Shown: positions 56,762-64,000 of the stretch, in pieces
Numbering within the stretch: position 1 is the first letter of the stretch
Layout of the letters: every line of letters starts with the position of its first letter
Assembly: GCA_036873755.1 (NCBI GenBank)
Contig: JAVTVY010020625.1
Span: forward strand, 16,885-80,884
Origin: Hanleya hanleyi
Taxonomy: Eukaryota > Mollusca > Polyplacophora > Lepidopleurida > Hanleyidae
Direction of reading: 5' to 3'
DNA: 64,000 bases
The notes under the pieces: generated by a model
Databases searched by the model: none
The model's input: the letters and a program-made list of their open reading frames with translations, nothing else
Told to the model about the DNA's origin: nothing
Made by a program: the position numbers and the translations under genes

Positions 56762-58051
56762 TCACACAGGACGTTGCGCGCCTTGAATGATGTTGTCAAA
56801 CTCGGCGTAGCAGATCACATTGACGGTGGTCGCCAGGGCTCGTGCAAAGTGGATTTCCAACCGTAAATTGCCTTGCTTGGTCAGGGCCAGCTGATGGTCG
56901 TTCTCTAAGGTGGGGGTCAGATCGAAACAGAACAGCGTGTATCCGTTCGCGTAGTCCTCCCGACTGATCATATTCCCTTCGTCCTGGTTGATTTGACCGG
57001 TGGCTGTAAACAGGCTCTGATAGGCTCGAATGAAATTCCTCCGCCCAAAGTTCGGGGTTAAGGCCGTGGCTGGCACCTGGTGTCCATCCACATGCAGGGC
57101 CACAAAATTGATGCCGAAATGTTTAAAGTCAAACGGATTCTCTGGGTAGGCTCCGCTGAAACTGGTATTTTCCACACAGGCCAGGATCAATCGCTTGGGT
57201 AGTTCCCCCAGGAACAGGTTTTCTTTGTTGGCGCTCATATTTCCAGCAGGCACAGAGAACGCTTTGGTTTGTACACGTCGGATAGGGTACTGGGCTGGTT
57301 TTTGTTTCCAAGGCTTTCATGTGTCCCAATTGAACGGCTGGATTCGGTTTCACTTTTCGGACATACAGGACTGCGTCTTGGATGACAATCTTATAGTCCG
57401 CTACATGCCCCTCTGCGTTAGTGGCCATCAAGGCGAAGGTGGGAGGCGCCCGTATCAGTCGGATTTTGATGGGGGTCTTGTTCAAGAGGTACCGGTCTTG
57501 CATGAACATGTCTGCATGCAGTCGACCCATCATATCCACCGAGGCACTGTTCGCAGTGAAAGCCTTCCGTTTGTTATATCCCCATTGTCCGCCGTGTCCA
57601 TGTGCTCGGCCGTGTCCTTGTAGAATAAAGCGGTTGTCAGCTGAGATTTTTTAGCCTCTCGGCCATACGACAACAGTGTCTCGATGTAGGCTCGAAAGGG
57701 GTACGTGTTGGTGGAGTCACTGATGAGTTTGTCGCTGAGAAAAATATCTACCTGCTGAAACATCGAGTGCAGCCAGAGATTCGTCGGGCCCACCGTTGTT
57801 TGGTCAGCGATTCTGGTGCCAGCTCCATTGACCACCTTGGCTTTCACATACAAGTAGGTATGGGCTAAATCCACATAGGCCGTATCCGCATTACTGATGG
57901 TGAACTCGATGGGTCCGGTTTCGTTGATGCTGGAGAGCGGGAGATGCTCCACCCATAATCCTTGTTCGACACTGGTTTGTGTGGGCGGCACGGTCCACAA
58001 ATCAAATTCACTGTTGGTGGAGGGGCGGGACTCGGCGTGGATTAAGGCCAT
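56762..58051 (-). pseudogene. Major capsid protein (double jelly-roll), broken by two frameshifts
   Basis: Three consecutive frames make up one gene: 57,530-58,051 (N-terminal, ATG at 58,051), 57,129-57,539 (middle) and 56,762-57,253 (C-terminal). The joins lie near 57,565-57,580 and 57,285-57,295. Typical Polinton capsid features are visible: an N-terminal strand region around IEFTISNADTAYVDL and LWLHSMFQQVDIFLSDKL, a middle part with GRLHADMFMQDRYLLN, and the conserved C-terminal ICYAEFDNII. The combined length (about 430 residues) suits this family. It would form the hexon-like trimers of the capsid. It sits between the pVI-like and protease genes. As it stands it cannot be translated whole unless the frameshifts are sequencing errors. 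Confidence 0.85.
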
Positions 58052-58054
58052 GTT

Positions 58055-58462
58055 TTAAGAAAAGATATCCCGGGTCTTCTTGGATGTGCGTCGTCGCTGG
58101 GTCGGTCGTCGACTGGTGCGTGATCTCGGTGGGGCAGCTCTTTTATTCCCTACGGTGCGTTGTGCTTTGGCCACCAAGACGCCTCCCACTTCTTTGGCCC
58201 GTCGTTTCAAGGCTTGTCGGGGTGCCGTACCCCCCAAGACATCACCGGCCACTTGCAGTCCACTGCGTACCGCTTGTTTGCCGATTGCTTTCACACCCCG
58301 CGTCACCAAGGGCAGGAACGTTTTCACAATGCTGCCGAGTATGTTCCCCAGTCCATGTCATCGTTGCATGCGTGCACCGCTAAAGACCGGAAAGCCACCC
58401 CCGGCCTGTTGGGCATAATAGTCGGCATAGCTGCGTGCATCGCACTCGTAAGGTACTTTCAT
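58055..58462 (-). pseudogene. pVI-like minor capsid protein with one in-frame stop
   Basis: About 135 codons from an ATG at 58,462 that overlaps the penton gene stop (TAATG). The N-terminal part has YYAQQAGGGFPVFSGA; a TGA at 58,358-58,360 falls just before HGLGNILGSI, where relatives have a glycine. An amphipathic, glycine/alanine-rich stretch then leads to a very basic tail (SRTSRRPTQRRR). In Polintons this protein is compared to adenovirus pVI/pX (membrane-lytic or DNA-binding core role). The downstream part alone (58,055-58,327) is open from an internal ATG. Confidence 0.75.
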
Positions 58463-59249
58463 TATGCAAAGTGGGGAGCACGTGCTTGTCGAAAATGAAG
58501 TGTCAGCACCACTTTTCCTCGTTCGAATGCCACCGCTCGTCCCGTGTCATCTCTTATATCCACCGTGATCGTGTTGATGTCGGTATGTCGTACGAGCAGG
58601 TACATGATATGGTTGAAACTGTGGGTGACTTGATCGCCATACGTCTTTTTAATGGGGACCACCCGTAACAGAGGTGTGTTGATATCGCCCACGATGTGGT
58701 TGTCCACCACGTCCGAGTAGACGTAGAGTCCGTACATACCCGACTTCACATCCATCGGCATCTCGCCATGGTGTTGGGAGGGACCAGCGAACATCTGTAG
58801 ATCGAAACCCAGCATTTGCTGTAGTGTAGGACTGAGTTTCACATTCACGGTATCGGTGACGGTAAGCTGTGCCTTGTCGTTGTGTACGTTGACATCGAAG
58901 AACACGTTTCTCTTGAAGCGCAAGGCTATCAGGCGTGTTGCACTATCCGTCACCCCCGTAGCGCCTTATCATGCATCAGTCTTGACAGCCCACCCATGAA
59001 CTCTTTGGGGGTATCGTATTGGCCTTCGGGCAGGGTGAGCCGGGTGTTTTTGCCTTCGTAGGTGACCTCGTACCACACTTCATTGGCTCGAACGTTGTAC
59101 CACGAGTAAGGGTATTGGATATCCACGAGGGCACATTCCCACCGGCCAGGTAAATGTAACGGTTGCGGTAACTGGGTGACGTACTTGGCCACGGTGTTGT
59201 CAGGAAACACATCCAGCGAACTGTTACTGAGTAGGGTCAGGTAAAACAT
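58462..59249 (-). pseudogene. Penton-like minor capsid protein (single jelly-roll), one frameshift
   Basis: Two frames join at 58,950-58,956, where a G run (CGGGGGTGACGG) sits at the break: 58,950-59,249 (ATG at 59,249; SNSSLDVFPDNTVAKYVTQL and WECALVDIQYP) and 58,462-58,953, which has only a GTG at its start. The second part has LSPTLQQMLGF and DVVDNHIVGD, typical of the Polinton minor capsid family whose nematode relatives are the F54H12-type proteins (from memory). Combined length is about 262 residues. It would form the vertices of the capsid. A TATTAAAA string lies 32-39 bases before the ATG. Confidence 0.8.
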
Positions 59250-59282
59250 GGCGACTGAGCTGTCCTGCTGCTGCTGTTGGTT

Positions 59283-60108
59283 TTAATAGGTCTTCCAGGC
59301 CTTGGGCGGTTGTGTGCGGCGTCGTGTTCGTCGCGGTGACTTGCTACGTGTCACGGCTCTGGAGATGTGGGGTGTCTTGATCAAGGGTGTTTTTTTATAG
59401 GCGCGAAAAGAAAGTGCCCGTTGTGGTGGTGTTTTGGGGGGTGACTCCGGTTTCCCATTCGGCTTCCCAAGAAGGTAGTGGGCCACTCGGTGATTGCTGA
59501 GTTTGCTGCATAAAGTCCCAGCGGTGGGGGTTCCCCACCAATTCCTGTGGTACATGCATGTCTTTCAAGCCTTGAGCGAACACCTCCCATCCTCGAGGAT
59601 CGGTGTGCGATCTGCGTTGACGCATCAGATCATTCACTAAATCCGTCATGTGGGTGCCGGGGACCACCTGATTCTGTACCAGGAGCTCGCCTTTATCATT
59701 CCAAGTCATGTTAGGATTCTGTTTCATCCGTTGTAATACCAGGCCAGCTTGTTTCTTGAACAAGGCAGGTACACTCTTCAGCACTTCGTCTTCCACCCAC
59801 TGTGGGGCTGTGGGGGCTACCTCACCCGGCTGTTGGAGCGGTGCTGAGGTCAGCGGTCTGTCACGTGGTGATGGTGGTGGTGGTGGTGGTGCTGTTGCTG
59901 GGGTAGACAGGGTTTTGTATTGGTCCATGAACGTCATGTACCGTTGAAGCGTCTCATTGTACCGTTGTACTGTCTCACTGTCGCTTAACCCCGGTCTCTG
60001 TAAGATCTGTTGCATCTCTCCATCGAGGCTGTTTATGGTCTTCACCGTAGGTGGGACAGGGTAGGGTGATTGGAGGTTTTGCAGGAACCGTGGTTCGACG
60101 AGGACCAT
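59283..60108 (-). pseudogene. Proline-rich Polinton structural protein, C-terminus frameshifted
   Basis: Starts at the ATG at 60,108 (an in-frame GTG at 60,144 would lie inside the previous gene), 14 bases after that gene's stop. Helical N-terminal region (MQQILQRPGLSDSETVQRYN), a run of prolines (PPPPPPSP), then a conserved domain around KSVPALFKKQAGLVLQRMK and VNDLMRQRR. That frame stops at 59,395, while the expected basic C-terminus (SPRRTRRRTQPPKAWKTY) continues in another frame to 59,283; the shift is within about 59,440-59,520, near a C-rich run. Function unknown, probably virion-associated or scaffold. Confidence 0.65.
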
Positions 60109-60121
60109 TTTTTCGTGTGGT

Positions 60122-60463
60122 TCATTGTCGGCCGAAGAGTCCACCCAATACTGGACCCAACACGGAAGAGGCCAACGGTGCTAAGATGGCCCCGAGAAAG
60201 CCGCCTTTCTGTAACACCTTTTTCTTTTGTGTTTGAGGGACCCGCTTGTGGACTAGGGTTCGGAGACCTGTCTTATGCTTGGCCAACTTGGTCTTCTGAG
60301 CCGGAGTGAGTGGTACGTTGCCTTTTAACAGGTTGTACCCGATCTCGCACAGACAGCGTACAAGGTCAGGGTCCGCACAGCGTACAATGGTTCGGACTAA
60401 CTCGGGTGGGGCCGTCTTCAATACACGGAGCGTGGGAGCGTGCTTCCGTACTCGCGCAGACAT
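60122..60463 (-). CDS. Small basic conserved Polinton protein
   Basis: 113 residues from the ATG at 60,463; an upstream TTG is ignored. The sequence has a basic N-terminus (RVRKHAPTLRVLK), a helical middle with LLKGNVPLTPAQKTKLAKHK, and a glycine-rich hydrophobic end (GGFLGAILAPLASSVLGPVL). Proteins with this LKGNVPLT...K...L and terminal GGFL pattern occur in many Polintons and adintoviruses. The hydrophobic end suggests a membrane-active or capsid-associated role, not demonstrated. The frame is intact. A GGATAAAAAG TATA-like box lies 38 bases upstream. Confidence 0.75.
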   Translation of the reverse strand: MSARVRKHAPTLRVLKTAPPELVRTIVRCADPDLVRCLCEIGYNLLKGNVPLTPAQKTKLAKHKTGLRTLVHKRVPQTQKKKVLQKGGFLGAILAPLASSVLGPVLGGLFGRQ

Positions 60464-60498
60464 CCTGTACAACTAATGCTGGAACCCACAACGCTGCC

Positions 60499-60508
60499 CT
60501 TTTTATCC
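60499..60508 (-). promoter_or_regulatory. TATA-like box before the small basic protein gene
   Basis: GGATAAAAAG on the minus strand, about 38 bases before the ATG at 60,463. Confidence 0.45.
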
Positions 60509-60553
60509 ACCTCACAGACAAAGTCAACCCTGCTGTGGTATTCATTCTTTTTA

Positions 60554-61221
60554 TTATTCCCCATCATCAAACACACAGACCCCAGCTGGGGGCGCCACTG
60601 TGGGTGTGTTTGCATTATTTTTGCATGTACACGTGGTGGGTCTCTCCGGGAAAGATGCCGGTCCGTAGTCGAAGGTGGTCGGGGGTGGCTTGCTTGAGGT
60701 CGAAGAGCATATACCCGTGCTGAGGGTTGTGGCATCTTTGAAGGCTTCCAACGCAAACGGTGTGCGGCCGGGATACATCTGTCTCGCCAGGTGCAGCAGT
60801 TGAGTGGTATCTCTCGGGTTTTGAAGACCACCAGGTAGTGGGCATTTAAGCTGATATTCCGATGTTCTTTGTTTTTACTGAACAGATTCTACACAATGTA
60901 GATGATGCTGAGCCGTCGATGATGGCTGCCTTTGGTAAAGAGTTGGGTGACCCGTGCATCCGTCTCCGCCATGAGATCATCCACAACCACCAATGTGTCG
61001 GGTTCCAAATCGGCCAGGTTGGGTAGGCCTTCCACGAACGTGATGTGGGGCATTGCTGCATACGCTTCCTGCCATTCTCCGTAACACCACACGACTCAGG
61101 CAATGGGTGGAGTGATCATGCTGTCGGCGTGTTGAAGGAGCTTCCTGACGAAGTGCGTTTTGCCGGAGCCCGTCGGTCCTGCGATGACGCAGGTGAAGGG
61201 ATGCTGCCACCGAGGGTCCAT
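60554..61221 (-). pseudogene. FtsK/HerA-type genome-packaging ATPase with stops and frameshifts
   Basis: The start is taken at the ATG at 61,221 (MDPRWQHPFTC), inside the end of the transmembrane gene but in another frame. The Walker A motif GPTGSGKT follows at once, the Walker B is LVVVDDLMAE, and FTKGSHHRRLSIIYIV is the sensor region. Lesions: TGA at 61,096-61,098 after ITPPIA, TAG at 60,889-60,891 after IYIV, and frame changes in the parts encoding FKNPRD and after TTLSTG. The 3' end near 60,554 is followed by AATAAA (about 60,548-60,553). It would pump DNA into the capsid. The C-terminal half has relatives at 16.3-16.6 and 18.6-18.9 kb. Confidence 0.85.
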
Positions 61222-61700
61222 GGTTTGAGGTCTATCCGTTGTCGTGGTAACACGCTCTTGTAAATTTCGTACGAGTGAACTGGAGTGGTGGCGGGTACAA
61301 CGTCGGTCGTCGTTGTCTGTTCACGTTCAGAGATGGGGCTGGGGGTGGGTACAACGTGGGTGGTCGTCGTCGTTGTCGGTTCACTGTGAGGGATGAAATC
61401 CGGTGGGTCTTGAGACGTAGTAGGTGTACTTGGTGTAAGTGTAGAGCTCGACGTGGCTTGTACGCGGGGTGTGGTGGTGGTGGTGGTGACTGGGCTCGAT
61501 ACGACTGGTGCTCTCTGTAGACCCGTTTCACTGATGGCTGGTGTTCTCAGTTGGTTAAGTAACGTACTGACATAGGTTACGTCGTAAAACACACCTCCGT
61601 AAAACACACTCAGCAGGGTTAGCAATAGCACCCCAAAGACCACTTGCGCTTTGCGTGTTTTGCGAGACGCTGTCTTCGGAGGCAGCTGCTGTTGGTCCAT
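61160..61700 (-). CDS. Transmembrane protein with Thr/Pro-rich mucin-like stalk
   Basis: The start is set at the ATG at 61,700 because a TATA box lies 49 bases upstream; an earlier ATG at 61,814 is inside the integrase gene. A basic segment (KTASRKTRKAQ) precedes one membrane span (VVFGVLLLTLLSVFYGGVFY), then about 90 residues dominated by Thr, Pro and Ser, then YKSVLPRQRIDLKPWTLGG. The frame continues past the ATPase ATG to a stop at 61,116; the coding end is placed only approximately. A similar protein precedes the ATPase in other Polintons (from memory). Its topology suggests a virion or host-membrane protein. Confidence 0.6.
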
Positions 61701-61748
61701 AGCACTGGGGTCGGACGTGGAATGAAGGAGGACGGCAGTGGTGTCTGG

Positions 61749-61755
61749 CTTTATA
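61749..61755 (-). promoter_or_regulatory. TATA box before the transmembrane gene
   Basis: CTATAAAG on the minus strand, overlapping the last codons of the integrase gene and 49 bases before the ATG at 61,700. Confidence 0.5.
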
Positions 61756-62823
61756 GTCGTTTCACCTGGTTGGTCGCGATCCAGGAATTGAAGGAACTGG
61801 GCCAGCCTTGCCATTTTACGAAATGAAACAGTTTGCCACGTCGACGTTCCGTTTTCAAAATCTGCTCCACCGTGTAGTAGTCTTGCTGTGTTTTTACAAC
61901 AGGCTGTAATTCCGTGTCGTAAAACGTCCCCAGCAGCGTTTCGCCTTGGAGATCTTCCAGTTCATAGACTCGCCGCTGTCGGGGTAGGCGCCGTTTAATC
62001 AGGAAGTGCTCATCGCTCCAGTTGGGCAAGTAACTTTTCTCGAACTTGCCCTTGACTTTACTGCTCCGTACAGGGTCGCCGACCTTGTACACCGCCTTCG
62101 TCGTTCGCTGCGATGGCCTGGGGTACAAGACACGCCGGACTTGGGCTTCATTGCGTTGGGTCACGGTAATGGGGGCCCTCTCTATACTCCGATGATAGGC
62201 TCGATTGTAACCACTCACAAGTTTCGGGAGAACATCGATGTACCGCCTTGTATTCTTATAGGTGAAATATTTATATATGCGGCCTTTGAATGTCCTGTTG
62301 AACCTCTCCACCACGGAAGCCTTGGTCTCGTTGTACGTATGGAAGAAAAACACCTTCTGTTTCTTGAGAAAGGCTGGGAACGGTCTGTTGAGGAATTCCG
62401 TGCCTTCGTCGGTTTGCAAATACAAAGGTTTGCGCCCGGTCTTGAAGATGTCTTTGAACGCCGCTATGAGATTTGCCCCCGTTTTCGTCCGGATGGGTAC
62501 CACCCACGCATACTTGGATAGGATATCGATGCGTCAAGATATACCGATTCTCATCGTTGTGTTTGGCAAAGGCGCTCATATCCACCAAATCCGCTTGCCA
62601 CTGGGCATCTATTCCTCCCACGATGACCCGGTTCCGTAGAAAATGGCGACGGACAGATCGATGTAAGGTATAGGTGTCTTGTCTTCTTAACCAATCTCGG
62701 ACTTTGGCACGTTGTACCCCCTGGGGGTTTGGCCGCTCGATAGAGAGCCGACAATGCACTATAGGCTGCCGGACTGTCGGGACTGTAGTATAAGTTATCC
62801 AACACCTTCTCCCAGCGCTTCAT
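61751..62823 (-). pseudogene. Retroviral-type integrase with C-terminal chromodomain, two frameshifts
   Basis: The ATG at 62,823 begins KRWEKVLDNLYY. The frame shifts at a C/G homopolymer (about 62,719-62,730), continues as RDWLRRQDTYTLHR, then shifts again near 62,528-62,535. DDE catalytic residues are visible: Asp in WQADLVDM (about 62,590), Asp in QTDEGTEF and Glu in SVVERFNRT, the last two 34 positions apart. The C-terminal 45 residues form a chromodomain (YTVEQILK ... FVKWQGWP.SFNSW), which in relatives reads histone marks and may guide insertion. It would cut and join the element's ends, giving six-base duplications. Confidence 0.85.
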
Positions 62824-62851
62824 GGTGACAAAATGATGATGGACCCTGGCT

Positions 62852-63316
62852 CTATCGTTTATTTATAACAGGTATATCTTGGGCCTGAGTTTCTTTCTGA
62901 TTTTCTTCGTGGACTTCCACAGTGGCCATGGTCAATGACCAGTCCAACTCGTCTGATGACCGCTTGATAAGCACTTCATCCACATCCACCACGGCATCTT
63001 CCAATGCAGACCATAGATCAGGATGAAGGGTAAAATGCACTGTACCTCCATCTAGCCGAGCCAATTGAGCAAAGAAAGGGCCGCGTCGGATGTACACATC
63101 GTGACACAAGTGGATGAGGTCGCCGTCCAGTTCACCAGACAACACCCGTTTTAATTTGGTCCAGCCCTCCCGGGACAGACGAATGTGAGCCGGGCACGGT
63201 TGTGTAGGGTCCGTGTCTCCCACCACCTCCTCCATGATATCGACCTTATCCGCATACACGTGCAGGAAAACCTCGGGGGTCAAGCTGAAATACGCCAGTA
63301 CTATATGCTCCGTCAT
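62852..63316 (-). CDS. Uncharacterised Polinton protein, paralogue A
   Basis: About 154 residues from the ATG at 63,316. A TATA box 40 bases upstream argues against the earlier GTG at 63,346. It shares with the next gene upstream on the strand a domain of about 100 residues: GWTKLKRVLSGELDG, DLIHL, a tyrosine/arginine-rich turn, then LHPDLWSALE and VDEVLI. The frame is intact and ends in an acidic, Gln-rich tail. No family is recognised with confidence. Tandem duplication within the element suggests a dosage-dependent or diversifying role. The stop lies inside the TATAAATA box of the integrase gene. Confidence 0.65.
   Translation of the reverse strand: MTEHIVLAYFSLTPEVFLHVYADKVDIMEEVVGDTDPTQPCPAHIRLSREGWTKLKRVLSGELDGDLIHLCHDVYIRRGPFFAQLARLDGGTVHFTLHPDLWSALEDAVVDVDEVLIKRSSDELDWSLTMATVEVHEENQKETQAQDIPVINKR
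62860..62867 (-). promoter_or_regulatory. TATA box before the integrase gene
   Basis: TATAAATA on the minus strand, 37 bases before the ATG at 62,823; it also supplies AATAAA at the end of paralogue A. Confidence 0.6.
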
Positions 63317-63355
63317 GGTCAGTACGTGAATGGTACCAGATTTCACTGTCTCTCG

Positions 63356-63363
63356 TATTTATA
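63356..63363 (-). promoter_or_regulatory. TATA box before paralogue A
   Basis: TATAAATA on the minus strand, 40 bases before the ATG at 63,316. This decides the start of that gene. Confidence 0.6.
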
Positions 63364-63387
63364 GGGAGAACCCGTGAGATCAAAGGA

Positions 63388-63537
63388 TCAGGTGGTCATG
63401 TCATTGGGCTGACTGAGTGTAGCGGGGTAATCAATGGCATCGTCGTCGGGTTCATGTAGTTGTTCATGGGGTTCAGCCATTGGCCCCGCGGCTTCATCAC
63501 GGATTTTTTCTTCTTCTTCATCGTTCTGGCCCGTCAT
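63388..63537 (-). CDS. 49-codon acidic frame overlapping the end of paralogue B
   Basis: ATG at 63,537 in a different frame from paralogue B. The product is acidic (NDEEEEKIRDE and EPDDDAIDY). It may be the true C-terminal tail of paralogue B after a frameshift, or a separate micropeptide. Confidence 0.35.
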   Translation of the reverse strand: MTGQNDEEEEKIRDEAAGPMAEPHEQLHEPDDDAIDYPATLSQPNDMTT

Positions 63538-64000
63538 GTGTGTGGGTGGCTTCATGAGGTGACACTGTCATTCCAGCCTCTGCGCATTCTATACATATAG
63601 TATTTTCTCCATCCGCTTTTTTTTCATTAGGTTCATCTAGTGCGTGTTCGATAGCATGAGCCCATGCCAATTGGTGGGGTGATCGATCGTCAGGTATAAA
63701 TAACTGGTCCACCAGAGGGCCTATTTTCTCCAAGGCTGACCACAGAGAGGGAGTTAGGAGGAAACTTCGAGCCGGCTCTTGGTAGCGTCCCACCCGTGGG
63801 TAGAGCGCAGTATGGTATACGTAGTTGGCCTTGTCCAGGTGGATCAGGTGTCCATCTAACTCTCCGCTCAACACCCGTTTAAACTTAGTCCACCCATCAC
63901 GCTGTAGTGTCACCGTATTCGATAAAGTCTCAGGGGACGCCCTCCAATCCCCGCCACTATCTTCCACCAGAGTCACATAATCTTCATAAACGTATAATCC
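63518..64000 (-). CDS. Uncharacterised Polinton protein, paralogue B (partial at window edge)
   Basis: Open to the right edge of the window, so the N-terminus is outside; no ATG of its own is in view (a GTG at 63,976 is not needed). It shares RDGWTKFKRVLSGELDG, HLIHL, LTPSLWSALE and VDQLFI with paralogue A, in the same order. The C-terminal part differs and has CIECAEAG. Function unknown. Confidence 0.6.
   Translation of the reverse strand, partial: GLYVYEDYVTLVEDSGGDWRASPETLSNTVTLQRDGWTKFKRVLSGELDGHLIHLDKANYVYHTALYPRVGRYQEPARSFLLTPSLWSALEKIGPLVDQLFIPDDRSPHQLAWAHAIEHALDEPNEKKADGENTICIECAEAGMTVSPHEATHTHDGPER

Larger units (their letters stand above)
53172..64000 (-). mobile_element. Large Polinton/adintovirus-like element, left 10.8 kb (continues beyond window)
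   Basis: The left end AGTAGTATACAGCG matches the terminus of the small Polinton (AGTAGTATATAGCG). It is preceded by AACGTA (53,166-53,171), the predicted target duplication. A repeat-rich arm of about 2.5-3 kb is followed by minus-strand genes for protease, major capsid, pVI-like, penton, proline-rich, basic, ATPase, transmembrane, integrase and two paralogous proteins. This gene set defines Polintons and the related adintoviruses. Frameshifts or stops hit most of the large genes, so the copy is probably inactive. Polymerase B and the right arm should lie to the right of 64,000. Confidence 0.9.

Overview
The window looks like animal nuclear DNA, most likely from a mollusc or another lophotrochozoan. 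The only recognisable host gene is an apparently intronless Frizzled of the 9/10 type at 39,048-40,796 (+). The rest is AT-rich non-coding sequence full of satellites, minisatellites, foldback elements and SINE remnants of kinds I know from mollusc genomes. That taxonomic call rests on repeat style and the Frizzled subtype, so it is an inference. No tRNA, CRISPR array or bacterial operon was seen.

Layout. 1-12.9 kb: TA-flanked and piggyBac-like miniature elements, a 70-bp satellite (5.2-7.0 kb), an 88-bp satellite (8.5-9.8 kb) and a two-copy 875-bp direct duplication. 12.9-19.5 kb: a 5S-rRNA-derived SINE, then a tandem duplication of a decayed Polinton-like fragment (packaging-ATPase C-terminal half plus a small gene). 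One copy is split by a 2.09-kb foldback element packed with GCGACGTCGC palindromes; the other carries a tRNA-derived SINE. 19.5-29.6 kb: non-coding DNA with a 2.3-kb minisatellite of 41-bp units. 29,672-35,385: a complete 5.7-kb non-autonomous Polinton with 1.8-2.1-kb inverted repeats, AG...CT ends and an exact 6-bp target duplication, keeping only a few tiny genes. 36-53 kb: the Frizzled gene and several foldback elements.

53,172 to the right edge: the left part of a larger Polinton/adintovirus-like element, with its genes on the minus strand. Read 5' to 3' on that strand they are two paralogous unknown genes, a chromodomain integrase, a transmembrane/mucin-like protein overlapping a packaging ATPase, a small basic protein, a proline-rich protein, a penton-like minor capsid protein, a pVI-like protein, a double-jelly-roll major capsid protein and an adenovirus-type cysteine protease. 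These are the integration, packaging, capsid and maturation modules of a virus-like transposon. Most of the large genes carry frameshifts or stops, so this copy is probably dead. No DNA polymerase B is in view; it would lie beyond base 64,000.

The most notable signal is in the terminal repeats. The arm of the large element is built from arrays of motifs identical to animal housekeeping-promoter sites: about 12 YY1-like, 7 NRF1-like, a CRE/ETS composite and 3-4 CCAAT boxes. The same 15-base CRE/ETS composite recurs in the small element. Several element genes also have their own TATA box about 37-50 bases before the ATG. Other leads are a conserved micropeptide shared by two element lineages, a 132-bp near-perfect palindrome inside the small Polinton, and four insertions whose empty sites survive in neighbouring duplicate copies.
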